A stretch of DNA of 13,418 nucleotides from an uncultured Acidimicrobiia bacterium (GTDB lineage Bacteria > Actinomycetota > Acidimicrobiia > IMCC26256 > CALEDW01), in contig CALEDW010000197.1 of assembly GCA_937949585.1 (NCBI GenBank), positions 1-13,418 of the forward strand. Reading direction: 5' to 3'. This document shows, piece by piece, positions 6,696 to 13,315 of this stretch. The notes under the pieces are model-generated. The model saw nothing but the letters and a program-made list of their open reading frames with translations. It did no database searches and was not told the DNA's origin. Position 1 is the first letter of the stretch. Each line of letters begins with the position of its first letter. The position numbers and the translations under genes were made by a program.

Positions 6696-7253
6696 ATGAC
6701 CGAGACCGACCGCGACGACGCCATGGAGCGTCTGCTCGAGCGGCTCACGGAGGCCACCGAGCGCCTCGTGCAGGCGACCGAAGCCCAGGTGCGCCAGCTC
6801 GACGCAAAGCTCAAGGAGTTCGTCGATCAGACCGAGCGGGCGGCCGCCGACGAGCTTCGTAAGGCACTGCAGGTGCTGCGCACCGAGGTGGCCCGGCTCG
6901 AGGAACGGGCCCGGGAGCTGCGCCAGGCCTCGGCGGCGCGCGTCGCACCCGCCCGTGCGCAGTGGGCCAAGGCGGTGGCCTCCGCCCGGGCGGCCGGGCG
7001 CCACGCGGTGAGCCAGGCCCGCGGCGCCGCGAAGAAGGCGGCGAAGAAGGCGCCGGCGAAGAAGGCCGCCCCGGCCAAGAAGGGCGCGACGAAGCAGGCG
7101 CCGGCGAAGAAGGCCGCGAAGCAGGCCGGCACGAAGACCGCAGCGGCGAAGAAGGCGCCGGCGAAGAAGGCGCCGGCGAAGCAGGCACCGGTGAAGAAGG
7201 CCGCGAAGCAGGCACCGGCACCGCCCGCCGCGGGGGGCGCGGCGGCGTCCTGA
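6696..7253 (+). CDS. Coiled-coil protein with lysine-rich histone-like tail (HBHA-like architecture)
   Basis: This 185-residue protein has two parts. Residues 1-80 are charged, heptad-like helix (for example MERLLERLTEATERL) that should form a coiled coil, with no signal peptide or membrane segment. Residues 108-176 are a low-complexity basic tail of repeated AKKAPAKKA units with almost only Lys, Ala, Pro and a few Gln. The layout resembles mycobacterial heparin-binding hemagglutinin (HBHA), the DNA-binding tails of PhaF-type phasins and histone H1-like proteins. Binding to nucleic acid or other polyanions is therefore likely, but the actual role is unknown. The ATG at 6696 is chosen for its GGAGG site 8 nt upstream. 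An in-frame GTG at 6672 would add eight residues and place that site inside the gene. It follows hypE by 84 bp, with its own -10, and converges on the VOC gene. A hydrogenase role is not implied. Confidence 0.8.
   Translation: MTETDRDDAMERLLERLTEATERLVQATEAQVRQLDAKLKEFVDQTERAAADELRKALQVLRTEVARLEERARELRQASAARVAPARAQWAKAVASARAAGRHAVSQARGAAKKAAKKAPAKKAAPAKKGATKQAPAKKAAKQAGTKTAAAKKAPAKKAPAKQAPVKKAAKQAPAPPAAGGAAAS
7028..7215 (+). repeat. Degenerate coding repeat for the Lys/Ala/Pro tail
   Basis: Imperfect copies of the 15-mer gcgaagaaggcgccg run through this stretch and encode the AKKAP units of the basic tail. All are in frame and differ by substitutions, as expected for a low-complexity tail that changes by slippage or recombination. 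The copies are contiguous, so this is not a CRISPR-type array. Confidence 0.75.
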
Positions 7254-7267
7254 CCGTCCGACGGGCG

Positions 7268-7285
7268 GCCGGCCTTCAGGCCGGC
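7268..7285. terminator. Bidirectional terminator hairpin between convergent genes
   Basis: A perfect 7-bp stem (GCCGGCC / TTCA / GGCCGGC) lies 14 nt after the stop of the lysine-rich tail gene and overlaps the TGA of the minus-strand VOC gene (7276-7278, in the loop). Its symmetry and position suit termination from both sides. No T-tract is present. Confidence 0.45.
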
Positions 7286-7875
7286 GTCACCCAGTCGTCG
7301 GGACGGCCGGTGGGGGCGTCCACGAGCCGGGTCGCCGGCACCGGCTCGGGCCGGCCGCCGGCGGCGAGCTCCCGGGCGGCCGGCACCGGGTCGGGATCGG
7401 CGAACACCCGCCGGTCGGCGGGGTCCGGCGCCGCGTGCCCGGTCGGGTCGAGCACCCAGCAGGAGGCCTCGAGGGCGATGCCGTTCGGGTCCGTGAAGTA
7501 GATGGAGCGCAGGAACCCGTGGTCGACGATCCCGGTCACGTCGCAGCCCGCGGCGGCGAGCCGGTCACGCAGCTCGGTGAGCGCATCGAGGTCGGCGACG
7601 CCGAGGGCCAGGTGGTCGAACTGGGGGGCCCGGGGGTCGGGGACCCCGGCCGGCTTGGCGAAGCGCTCCAGAGAGACGCCGCGGTACTCGAAGAACGCGA
7701 CGGTGCTGCCCGCTCCCACCTCGAAGAAGTAGTGGCGGAATGCCGGCGTGCCGATCGTGGCGACAAGGCGGGCGCCGAGCGCACCCACCCAGAACCGGGT
7801 GGTGGCGTCCATGTCGGTGGTGATGAGCGCGAGGTGGTTCACGCCTCGCCAGCGGGGGGCGTCGCCATCGCCCAT
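7276..7875 (-). CDS. VOC-superfamily (glyoxalase/dioxygenase-type) protein
   Basis: This 199-residue protein has two paired beta-alpha-beta-beta-beta modules of the vicinal oxygen chelate fold. Module 1 covers about residues 10-66 with HLALITTDMDATTRFW and FFEY. Module 2 covers about 85-140 with FDHLALGVADLDAL and IYFTDPNGIALEASCW. The metal ligands would be His14, Glu63, His88 and Glu136, all present, so a metal-dependent enzyme such as a lyase or dioxygenase is likely; the substrate cannot be read from sequence. After residue 140 comes an unusual tail of about 60 residues rich in Pro, Ala, Asp and Arg, with no recognised domain. The ATG at 7875 is preferred over the GTG at 7881 because an AAGGAG site lies 5 nt upstream of it and would abut the GTG. 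It starts 28 nt after the FKBP stop and is probably co-transcribed with it. Confidence 0.85.
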   Translation of the reverse strand: MGDGDAPRWRGVNHLALITTDMDATTRFWVGALGARLVATIGTPAFRHYFFEVGAGSTVAFFEYRGVSLERFAKPAGVPDPRAPQFDHLALGVADLDALTELRDRLAAAGCDVTGIVDHGFLRSIYFTDPNGIALEASCWVLDPTGHAAPDPADRRVFADPDPVPAARELAAGGRPEPVPATRLVDAPTGRPDDWVTPA

Positions 7876-7903
7876 GGGCACTCCTTGGGTCTCAGGTTCG
7901 TGA

Positions 7904-8560
7904 TCACGATCCGGCCGCGCCGTCGGGGGTGCGCGGGGTCACCGACCGCAGCTCGACGACGAACCACAGCGTCTCGCCGGGCGAGATGTCCGGACCGGCC
8001 CCCCGGTCGCCGTAGGCCGCGTCGGGTGGCACCACGAGCAGGCGGGTGCCGCCCACCTTCATGCCGACGAGTCCGTCCCGCCACCCGGCGATCACCCCGT
8101 CGAGGGGGAACGTCGCCGGGGTGCCCCGCAGGTACGACGAGTCGAAGATCACACCGGTGGAGCAGGCCACGCCGATGTAGTCGACGGTCACGGTCGCGCC
8201 GGCGGTCACCTCGGCGCCGTCACCCGGTTCGAGGTCGCGCACCACCAGCCCCGTGGGAGGCGGACCGGTCTCCACGGGGACCTCGGGGGCGTTGGGGGGC
8301 AGCGGCTCGGCCACCGGGACGCACGGCCGGCCGGCGGCCGATTCCGGCCGCGCCCGGGTCGGGGTGGTCGGCGACGTCCCGGAGTCCTCCGAGCGGTCGG
8401 CCGTGCCGAAGGCGACGAGGGCGACACCGGTCCCGGCGATGAGCGCGGCGATCACCGCGACGGCCCCCACCTGCAGCCAGAACCGTCGCCGGCGGTCGGC
8501 GTCGGCAGCGGCTCGGGCCTCGGCCCGACGGCGTCGGGCCGCTCGTTGCCGGGAGCTCAC
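7904..8560 (-). CDS. Membrane-anchored FKBP-type peptidyl-prolyl cis-trans isomerase
   Basis: This 218-residue protein has an Arg-rich cytoplasmic N-terminus (1-26), one membrane segment at about 28-51 (WLQVGAVAVIAALIAG), a Pro/Thr-rich linker and an FKBP domain at about 103-208. Isomerase-fold landmarks are VDYIGV (126-131), FDSSY (139-143), GVIAGWRDGLVGMKVGG (155-171) and PPDAAYGDRG (178-187). The usual active-site aromatics (Tyr128, Phe139, Asp140, Trp160, Tyr183) are retained. It probably acts outside the membrane on folding of secreted proteins. No lipobox is evident; Cys80 lies too far downstream. The GTG at 8560 is supported by a TAGGTT -10 ending 6 nt upstream, again a leaderless layout. 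A hairpin separates it from the glycosyltransferase gene upstream. Confidence 0.92.
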   Translation of the reverse strand: MSSRQRAARRRRAEARAAADADRRRRFWLQVGAVAVIAALIAGTGVALVAFGTADRSEDSGTSPTTPTRARPESAAGRPCVPVAEPLPPNAPEVPVETGPPPTGLVVRDLEPGDGAEVTAGATVTVDYIGVACSTGVIFDSSYLRGTPATFPLDGVIAGWRDGLVGMKVGGTRLLVVPPDAAYGDRGAGPDISPGETLWFVVELRSVTPRTPDGAAGS

Positions 8561-8566
8561 CCCGCC

Positions 8567-8572
8567 AACCTA
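8567..8572 (-). promoter_or_regulatory. -10 element for the FKBP gene (leaderless type)
   Basis: On the minus strand TAGGTT is followed by 6 nt (GGCGGG) and then the GTG start at 8560. This puts the expected transcription start at the start codon. No clear -35 element is seen. Confidence 0.5.
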
Positions 8573-8589
8573 GCCACCGGCCCGTGCCG

Positions 8590-8608
8590 GCCGGTCGCGC
8601 CGACCGGC
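8590..8608 (-). terminator. Candidate terminator hairpin after the glycosyltransferase gene
   Basis: A perfect 8-bp stem with a 3-nt loop (GCCGGTCG / CGC / CGACCGGC as read on the plus strand) lies 5 nt beyond the glycosyltransferase stop and before the FKBP promoter. It has no T-tract. The position suggests it ends the upstream transcript. Confidence 0.45.
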
Positions 8609-8613
8609 GGCGA

Positions 8614-10029
8614 TCAGGCGTCGAGCAGGGCGAGGAGCACCTCGGCCCACTGCTCGAGGTGCCGGTCGCCGAGGAAGTGCTCGTGGGCGCGGCGGGCCGC
8701 GGCCCGGCCCTGCCGTTCGCTGAGCTCGGGGTCGGCGAGCAGGGTGCGCACGGCGGCGGCGAACTCGGTGAGGTCGTGCGGGGCGACCAGCCGGCCGGTC
8801 ACGCCGTCGACGATCTGGTCGACGATCCCACCCACCCGGGACCCGACCACCGGGCGGCCCTTCCACATGGCCTCGGCCACCGTGAGGCCGAAGCCTTCGG
8901 CCAGGCTCTTCTGGGCGACGAGGCGGGCGCGGCGCTGCAGCGCGTTCACCACCAGCGCCGCCTCATCCGGGTCGTCCATCGGCACGCAGGCGAGGTGGAT
9001 CCGTGCCCGCGCCGACGCGGGCAGCGCCGCCCAGCGCTCCCGGCAGTCGGCCAGGACCGCCTCGGCCTCGGGGTCGTCGGCCACACCGGTCGCCGCCGGG
9101 CCGGCCAGCAGCAGATGGGCGTCGGTACCGTCGACGCACACCTCCGCGAAGGCCTGCATCACACCGGCCATGTCCTTCAGCCGGTCCCAGCGCGAGGCCT
9201 GCAGCACGAGCGGCACGTCGGGGGGTGTGGGACCGGTCCCCACGAGGTCGGCCCGGTGGCGGATCCGGCCGGCCGACCCGTCGCGTCGGGGGAACGGTTC
9301 GGGGGCCGGGCCGGGATCACCGGCCAGCAGCCCGGCGTGGGCGAGCACCGCCCGCACCTGGTCCGACGTCAACGCCGTGTTCTTGGCCGAGAACGGGTCG
9401 ATCGACGGGGCGATGACGAAGCGGCGATCGGCGGGGACCCAGGGCGGGGCGAACTCGGCGCGAGAGAAGACCCAGGCCTGCGCCGATTGCACGTAGGGAC
9501 GCAGGAACTCCCAGGCCTCGTCGGCCCACGGGCTCGGCGCATCGATCCCCACGTGGCACCGCCACACGACCGCTCTGACCCGATCCCGCAGCGGCGGCGC
9601 CAGCGCGGCGGTCTGGGGGTCGTGCAGCAGCACGACGTCGCTGGGCCCGACCCGGGCCAGCAGCTCGCCGGTGGCGGCACCCAGCACCCGCTCGTAGGCG
9701 CGCCGGGCGGTGGTGTCGAGGTCGCCCCCGTCGCCGGGGCTGCCGTAGAGGCGGTTGTGGACGCGCTTGGTGACCCGGAAGAACGCCTCATCACCGCGCA
9801 CGACGAGCCAGCGGGCGTCCACGCCCACCCCCCGGGCGTAGGCGAGCAGGGTCTGGAGCAGCTCCGCCACGCCGCCGCCGGTGGCGGTGGAGTTCACGTT
9901 CCAGACCACCCGGCCGTCCAACGCGCGCCGTGCCGCGGCGGCGAGGCGTTCGAAACGCCGGTAGCGGGCCGGTCCGATGAGCGGGGCGAGCCGCTCGGGG
10001 GCCAGCGCCTGCACGTCCACCTCGTGCAC
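8614..10029 (-). CDS. treT: TreT-like trehalose-forming glycosyltransferase (GT4, GT-B fold)
   Basis: This cytoplasmic enzyme (471 aa) resembles trehalose glycosyltransferring synthase TreT, which joins a nucleotide-activated glucose to glucose to give trehalose. Evidence, numbered from the GTG: the TreT-type N-terminal motif WNVNSTATGGGVAELL at about 43-58, HDPQ at 136-139, WRCHVGID at about 156-163, the donor-site segment QASRWDRLKD at 277-286 (Arg and Lys for phosphates), and the retaining GT-B signature EGFGLTVAE at 378-386. Length fits the family. The start is uncertain: a TTG at 10038 lies 8 nt after a TACGAT -10, while the GTG at 10029 is a more usual start, and neither has a ribosome-binding site. 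Trehalose would serve as a stress or osmotic protectant; no other trehalose gene is in the window. A different sugar product cannot be excluded. Confidence 0.82.
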   Translation of the reverse strand: MHEVDVQALAPERLAPLIGPARYRRFERLAAAARRALDGRVVWNVNSTATGGGVAELLQTLLAYARGVGVDARWLVVRGDEAFFRVTKRVHNRLYGSPGDGGDLDTTARRAYERVLGAATGELLARVGPSDVVLLHDPQTAALAPPLRDRVRAVVWRCHVGIDAPSPWADEAWEFLRPYVQSAQAWVFSRAEFAPPWVPADRRFVIAPSIDPFSAKNTALTSDQVRAVLAHAGLLAGDPGPAPEPFPRRDGSAGRIRHRADLVGTGPTPPDVPLVLQASRWDRLKDMAGVMQAFAEVCVDGTDAHLLLAGPAATGVADDPEAEAVLADCRERWAALPASARARIHLACVPMDDPDEAALVVNALQRRARLVAQKSLAEGFGLTVAEAMWKGRPVVGSRVGGIVDQIVDGVTGRLVAPHDLTEFAAAVRTLLADPELSERQGRAAARRAHEHFLGDRHLEQWAEVLLALLDA

Positions 10030-10046
10030 GGTGCCCAAGCGGGCGG

Positions 10047-10052
10047 ATCGTA
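10047..10052 (-). promoter_or_regulatory. -10 element for the glycosyltransferase gene
   Basis: TACGAT on the minus strand fits TAnnnT. The predicted transcription start is at about 10039, 1 nt before the possible TTG start and about 10 nt before the GTG. The mRNA would have almost no leader. Confidence 0.45.
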
Positions 10053-10105
10053 GGACGCCCGGGCCGGGCCGTCATCCGTCCGAGCGGTGGGTTCCGTACA
10101 ACCTT

Positions 10106-10126
10106 CGACCGCCGTTGGGGCGGTCG
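10106..10126. promoter_or_regulatory. Inverted repeat upstream of the fasciclin gene
   Basis: A perfect 8-bp inverted repeat with a 5-nt centre (CGACCGCC / gttgg / GGCGGTCG) lies 28-48 nt before the fasciclin ATG in the region divergent from the glycosyltransferase. It could be a repressor or activator operator, or an mRNA hairpin in the leader. A weak -10-like TACAAC at 10097-10102 sits just upstream of it. The rest of 10039-10153 shows nothing else recognisable. Confidence 0.4.
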
Positions 10127-10153
10127 TCACCGACGGAAGTCCTGGGAGGTCCC

Positions 10154-10783
10154 ATGCAACGAATCCGCGGTTCCACACGCCTGAAGCTGCTGGCGGACGG
10201 GGCGCTCGTCGCCGCCGTGGCGGCGACGGCCGCCATCCCGGTCGGTGCCGCGCCGAAGGCCTCGGCCGACGGCACCATCGTCGAGAAGCTCGTCGCCCGC
10301 TCCGGCACCGGCGGCTTCGACACCAACGGCACCGACTTCGACCTGCTCATCGAGGCGGTCACCACCGCCGGGCTCGCCGGTGCGCTCTCCGACCCGGGTG
10401 CCTCGCTCACCGTGCTGGCCCCGAACGACGCGGCGTTCATCGCCACGGCCCGCAGCCTCGGCTTCTCGGGCTCCGACGAGGCCGGCGCCTGGAGCTTCCT
10501 CGTCGGCGCGCTCACCACGATCGGCGGCGGCGACCCGATCCCGGTGCTGCAGTCGATCCTCAAGTACCATGTGGTACCGGAGCGGATGAGCATCCAGCGC
10601 ATCAGCCGCATGACCTCGGTGCGGACGCTGGAAGGCCCGCGCATCGGGGTGCGCTTCGTGCAGTTCGTGGATCGTGACCCCGACCTGCCCGACCCGCGCC
10701 TCAACGTGTTCGTCTACAACGTGGGTGCCACCAACGGCGTGATCCACGGCATCAACCGGGTGCTCATCCCGACGAACCTCTGA
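10154..10783 (+). CDS. Secreted fasciclin (FAS1) domain protein
   Basis: This 209-residue protein has a basic N-terminus, a hydrophobic segment at about 16-32 (GALVAAVAATAAIPVGAA) and a likely signal-peptidase site near ASA-DG (36-40). A single FAS1 domain follows, about 41-209. FAS1 conserved regions are LTVLAPNDAAF (85-95), ILKYHVVPERMS (135-146) and the C-terminal VYNVGATNGVIHGINRVLIP (187-206). Such domains mediate adhesion or protein-protein contacts at the cell surface; a specific partner is unknown. The domain carries an insertion between the TVLAPNDAAF region and the YHVV region (about 103-131). The ATG at 10154 has GGGAGG 4 nt upstream. The 3' end overlaps the convergent pyrF gene by 20 bp. 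Confidence 0.92.
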   Translation: MQRIRGSTRLKLLADGALVAAVAATAAIPVGAAPKASADGTIVEKLVARSGTGGFDTNGTDFDLLIEAVTTAGLAGALSDPGASLTVLAPNDAAFIATARSLGFSGSDEAGAWSFLVGALTTIGGGDPIPVLQSILKYHVVPERMSIQRISRMTSVRTLEGPRIGVRFVQFVDRDPDLPDPRLNVFVYNVGATNGVIHGINRVLIPTNL

Positions 10784-11513
10784 GCGGGGCCGTCCCCCGC
10801 AGCGCCGCGGCGACCTCGACCCGCAGTGCCGCCACCGCGGCCTGCGGGTCGGTCGCGTCACGGACCGGTCGGCCCACCACCACCTGATCGGCCCCGGCGG
10901 CGATCGCCTCGGCGGCGGTGACGGTCCGCACCTGGTCGTCACCCACCGGGCGATCCCGTCCGGACCGGATCCCCGGGGTGACGAGCCGGAACCCTCCGCC
11001 GAGCTCGGACCGCAGGCGCGCCGCCTCTCGGCCCGAGGCCACCAGGCCGCCCGCACCGGCCTCCAGCGCCGCCCGGGCGCGGCGCAACGCCAGCTCGGCC
11101 GGATCCGTGGCGGCGTAGCCTGCGGCGGCGAGGTCGGCGGGACCCATGCTCGTGAGCACGGTCACGGCCAGCACCCGCTCGGAGCCGGCCGCCTCGACCG
11201 CCGCCGCGACCGTCGGCGGATCCGCGTGCACGCTGAGCAGATCGGCACCGCCCTCGGCGAGGCGTGCCGCCGCCCGGCGGACCGTGGCCGGCACGTCCCA
11301 GAGTTTCAGGTCGCAGAACACCCGTGCCCCCCGCTCGGCCAGCTCGTCCAGCACCGGTCGCGCCTGCGCGGCGCAGAACAGCTCGAGGCCCACCTTGTAG
11401 AAGCGGGTGGCCGGGCCGATCCGCTCCACGAGCCGGAGCGCCGCGGTGGCGTCGGGCAGGTCGAGGGCCACGACGACCCGCTCGTCGTCGGGCGGCGACG
11501 GCGGGCGGGTCAC
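10764..11513 (-). CDS. pyrF: Orotidine-5'-phosphate decarboxylase PyrF
   Basis: PyrF (249 aa) decarboxylates OMP to UMP, the last step of de novo pyrimidine synthesis, in the cytoplasm. TIM-barrel landmarks of the shorter (type 1) bacterial form are present: VVVALDLPD with Asp18, FYKVGLELF with Lys40, the catalytic DLKLWDVPAT (68-77, with Asp68, Lys70 and Asp73), VTVLTSM, LVTPGIR and the phosphate-binding VVVGRPV near the end. The GTG at 11513 is preferred because it gives the usual N-terminal length. Other in-frame starts at 11531 (GTG) and 11552 (ATG) would overlap the promoter or start of the divergent HerA-like gene. The other pyrimidine genes are not nearby, and the 3' end overlaps the fasciclin gene. 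Confidence 0.93.
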   Translation of the reverse strand: MTRPPSPPDDERVVVALDLPDATAALRLVERIGPATRFYKVGLELFCAAQARPVLDELAERGARVFCDLKLWDVPATVRRAAARLAEGGADLLSVHADPPTVAAAVEAAGSERVLAVTVLTSMGPADLAAAGYAATDPAELALRRARAALEAGAGGLVASGREAARLRSELGGGFRLVTPGIRSGRDRPVGDDQVRTVTAAEAIAAGADQVVVGRPVRDATDPQAAVAALRVEVAAALRGTAPLRGSSG

Positions 11514-11533
11514 CCGGCGAGTGTCCCACACCG

Positions 11534-11539
11534 TCGGTA
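11534..11539 (-). promoter_or_regulatory. Possible -10 element for pyrF
   Basis: TACCGA on the minus strand is a weak -10 candidate (last base not T). It would start transcription near 11526, leaving a leader of about 13 nt before the GTG at 11513. It shares its TA step (11538-11539) with the divergent -10 on the plus strand. Confidence 0.25.
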
Positions 11540-11543
11540 GCCT
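11538..11543 (+). promoter_or_regulatory. -10 element for the HerA-like/sbcD operon (leaderless type)
   Basis: TAGCCT is followed by exactly 7 nt and then the ATG at 11551, so the transcript should begin at the start codon. There is no ribosome-binding site upstream of this ATG, which agrees with leaderless initiation. Confidence 0.55.
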
Positions 11544-11550
11544 CCGCGGC

Positions 11551-13311
11551 ATGCCCGACCCCGTGCCCGACCCCGTGCCCGAGGTCCCCCCGGACGTCGC
11601 AGCGGGCGTCCCCGTCGGGGTCGCGGACCCCGGTGTGGTCCCCGAATCGGTCGGCCGGGTCATCGGCACCGACGACGCCCGCCCGCTGGCGTTCTCCGTG
11701 GCGCTGGCGCCGGGACGGTCCCTCCAGCTCGACGACGTCGTCGTCTGCCGACGGGAGCTGCCGGACGGCACCGTCGTGACGCTGTCGGGAGTGGTGACCG
11801 ACGTGCGGGCCCGTCACGAAGGCGCGCAGTACCCCTCCGACGTGTTCCTCGCCGCCGACGGGGTGCTGCCGGTCGGGCTGGCCGAGGTCGCGGAGGTGGC
11901 GGTGAGCCGTGTGGAACCCGAGCGCTACGTCCCGCCGCTGCCCGGCACCGAGGTGTACCGCGCCGCCGCCGACGAGCGCGAGCACGCGCTCTACTTCGAC
12001 CAGATGGACGCCAAGGTCCCCGCCGGCCTGGGGCGGGACGGCGCGCCGCTGTACCTCAACCTCGAGTTCCTCGACGGCACCCGTGGGGCGCACGTGAACA
12101 TCAGCGGGGTGTCGGGGGTGGCGACGAAGACGAGCTACGCCACGTTCCTGCTCTACGGGCTGTTCACCTCCGGGGTGCTGGGTGCCGCCGGGGCCAACGC
12201 CCGGGCCCTGGTGTTCAACGTCAAGGGCGAGGATCTCCTGCACCTCGACCGACCCAACACGCGCCTCCCCCCCGAGGCCGTCGACGCGTACCGACGCCTC
12301 GGGCTCAGCCCGGGGCCGTTCCCGTCGGTGGGGGTCTACGCCCCTCCTCGCCCGGGTGACCCCAACGCCGGGCCGGACGTGACCGGCCGGGCCGCCGGCG
12401 TGCAGGTCTACTACTGGACCCTCGCCGACTTCGTCGAGGGCGAGCTGCTCCCGTTCGTGTTCGCCGACGTCGAAGACGAGCGCCAGCAGTACACCATGGT
12501 GGTGCACCACCTCACCACGAAGCTCAAGCGCGAGGGGCAGGCCGGCGGGGACGGCGCGTGGTGCATCGACGGGGTGACGCTGCGCACCTACCCGCAGCTC
12601 TGCGACTTCTGTGCGCAGCGGGTCACCGACGAGGACCTGATGCGCGACTGGGCGGGGCAGGCGATCGGGTCCGGGACGGCCAACGCGTTCGTGCGCCGGC
12701 TGCGTTCCTCCCAGCGCGCCCTCGCCCGGCTGGTCCGGGCCGACGTGCCGGTCCGGGCCGACCGTCGCATCCGTACCGACGACGGGCCGCAGGTGGTGGT
12801 CGTCGACCTGCACACCCTGCACGACCGGGCGCAGCGGTTCGTGGTGGGGGTCACCCTCGCCCAGGCGTTCAACGAGAAGGAGACCCGAGGTGGGCGCCTG
12901 CCGTTGGAGTTCGTGGTGCTCGACGAGCTCAACAAGTACGCGCCCCGCGAGGGGTCGAGCCCGATCAAGGAGATCCTCCTCGACATCGCCGAGCGGGGTC
13001 GCAGCCTCGGGATCGTGCTCATCGGGGCGCAGCAGACGGCCAGTGAGGTGGAGCGCCGGGTGATCGCGAACTCGGCGATCCGGGTGGCCGGCCGGCTCGA
13101 CCCGGCCGAGGCCGCCCGCCCGGAGTACGGGTTCCTGCCCGCCTCCCACCGCGACCGGGCCCGGATCGCCAAGCCCGGCACCATGTTCGTGAGCCAGCCC
13201 GAGCTGCCGGTGCCGCTGGTCGCCGAGTTCCCGTTCCCGGCTTGGGCGACCCGGCCCGAGGAGGCCGCGTCCGTGCCGACCGCCGACCCGTTCGAGCGCT
13301 TCGGGGCTTGA
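11551..13311 (+). CDS. HerA-type ATPase (DNA translocase/helicase) paired with SbcD
   Basis: This 586-residue protein has the layout of HerA-like ATPases. After a low-complexity tail (residues 1-32, with tandem PDPV) comes a small beta-barrel region starting VGRVIGT (34-40), then a RecA/FtsK-like motor. Walker B is clear: EFVVLDELNKYAP with Asp458 and Glu459, followed by ERGRSLGIVLIGAQQTASEV, which matches the arginine/sensor region of the family. The P-loop region is atypical: ISGVSGVATKTSY with Gly186 to Ser195, where Lys193-Thr194 follow A-T rather than the usual G. HerA in archaea drives resection of DNA ends with NurA, Mre11 and Rad50. Here sbcD starts 4 nt downstream, so a role in DNA-end processing is likely by inference. 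The ATG at 11551 is fixed by the -10 element 7 nt upstream; an earlier GTG at 11521 would lie before that promoter. Confidence 0.85.
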   Translation: MPDPVPDPVPEVPPDVAAGVPVGVADPGVVPESVGRVIGTDDARPLAFSVALAPGRSLQLDDVVVCRRELPDGTVVTLSGVVTDVRARHEGAQYPSDVFLAADGVLPVGLAEVAEVAVSRVEPERYVPPLPGTEVYRAAADEREHALYFDQMDAKVPAGLGRDGAPLYLNLEFLDGTRGAHVNISGVSGVATKTSYATFLLYGLFTSGVLGAAGANARALVFNVKGEDLLHLDRPNTRLPPEAVDAYRRLGLSPGPFPSVGVYAPPRPGDPNAGPDVTGRAAGVQVYYWTLADFVEGELLPFVFADVEDERQQYTMVVHHLTTKLKREGQAGGDGAWCIDGVTLRTYPQLCDFCAQRVTDEDLMRDWAGQAIGSGTANAFVRRLRSSQRALARLVRADVPVRADRRIRTDDGPQVVVVDLHTLHDRAQRFVVGVTLAQAFNEKETRGGRLPLEFVVLDELNKYAPREGSSPIKEILLDIAERGRSLGIVLIGAQQTASEVERRVIANSAIRVAGRLDPAEAARPEYGFLPASHRDRARIAKPGTMFVSQPELPVPLVAEFPFPAWATRPEEAASVPTADPFERFGA

Positions 13312-13315
13312 GCGG

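Noticed and set aside
5169..7004. A 611-codon open frame on the minus strand opposite hypE.
   Set aside because: It overlaps a complete HypE ending in the diagnostic PRIC and the start of the next gene, and shows no protein-family feature.
7028..7215. Repeated gcgaagaaggcgccg units considered as a CRISPR-like or intergenic repeat array.
   Set aside because: The units are contiguous without spacers, keep one reading frame and encode a Lys/Ala/Pro tail.
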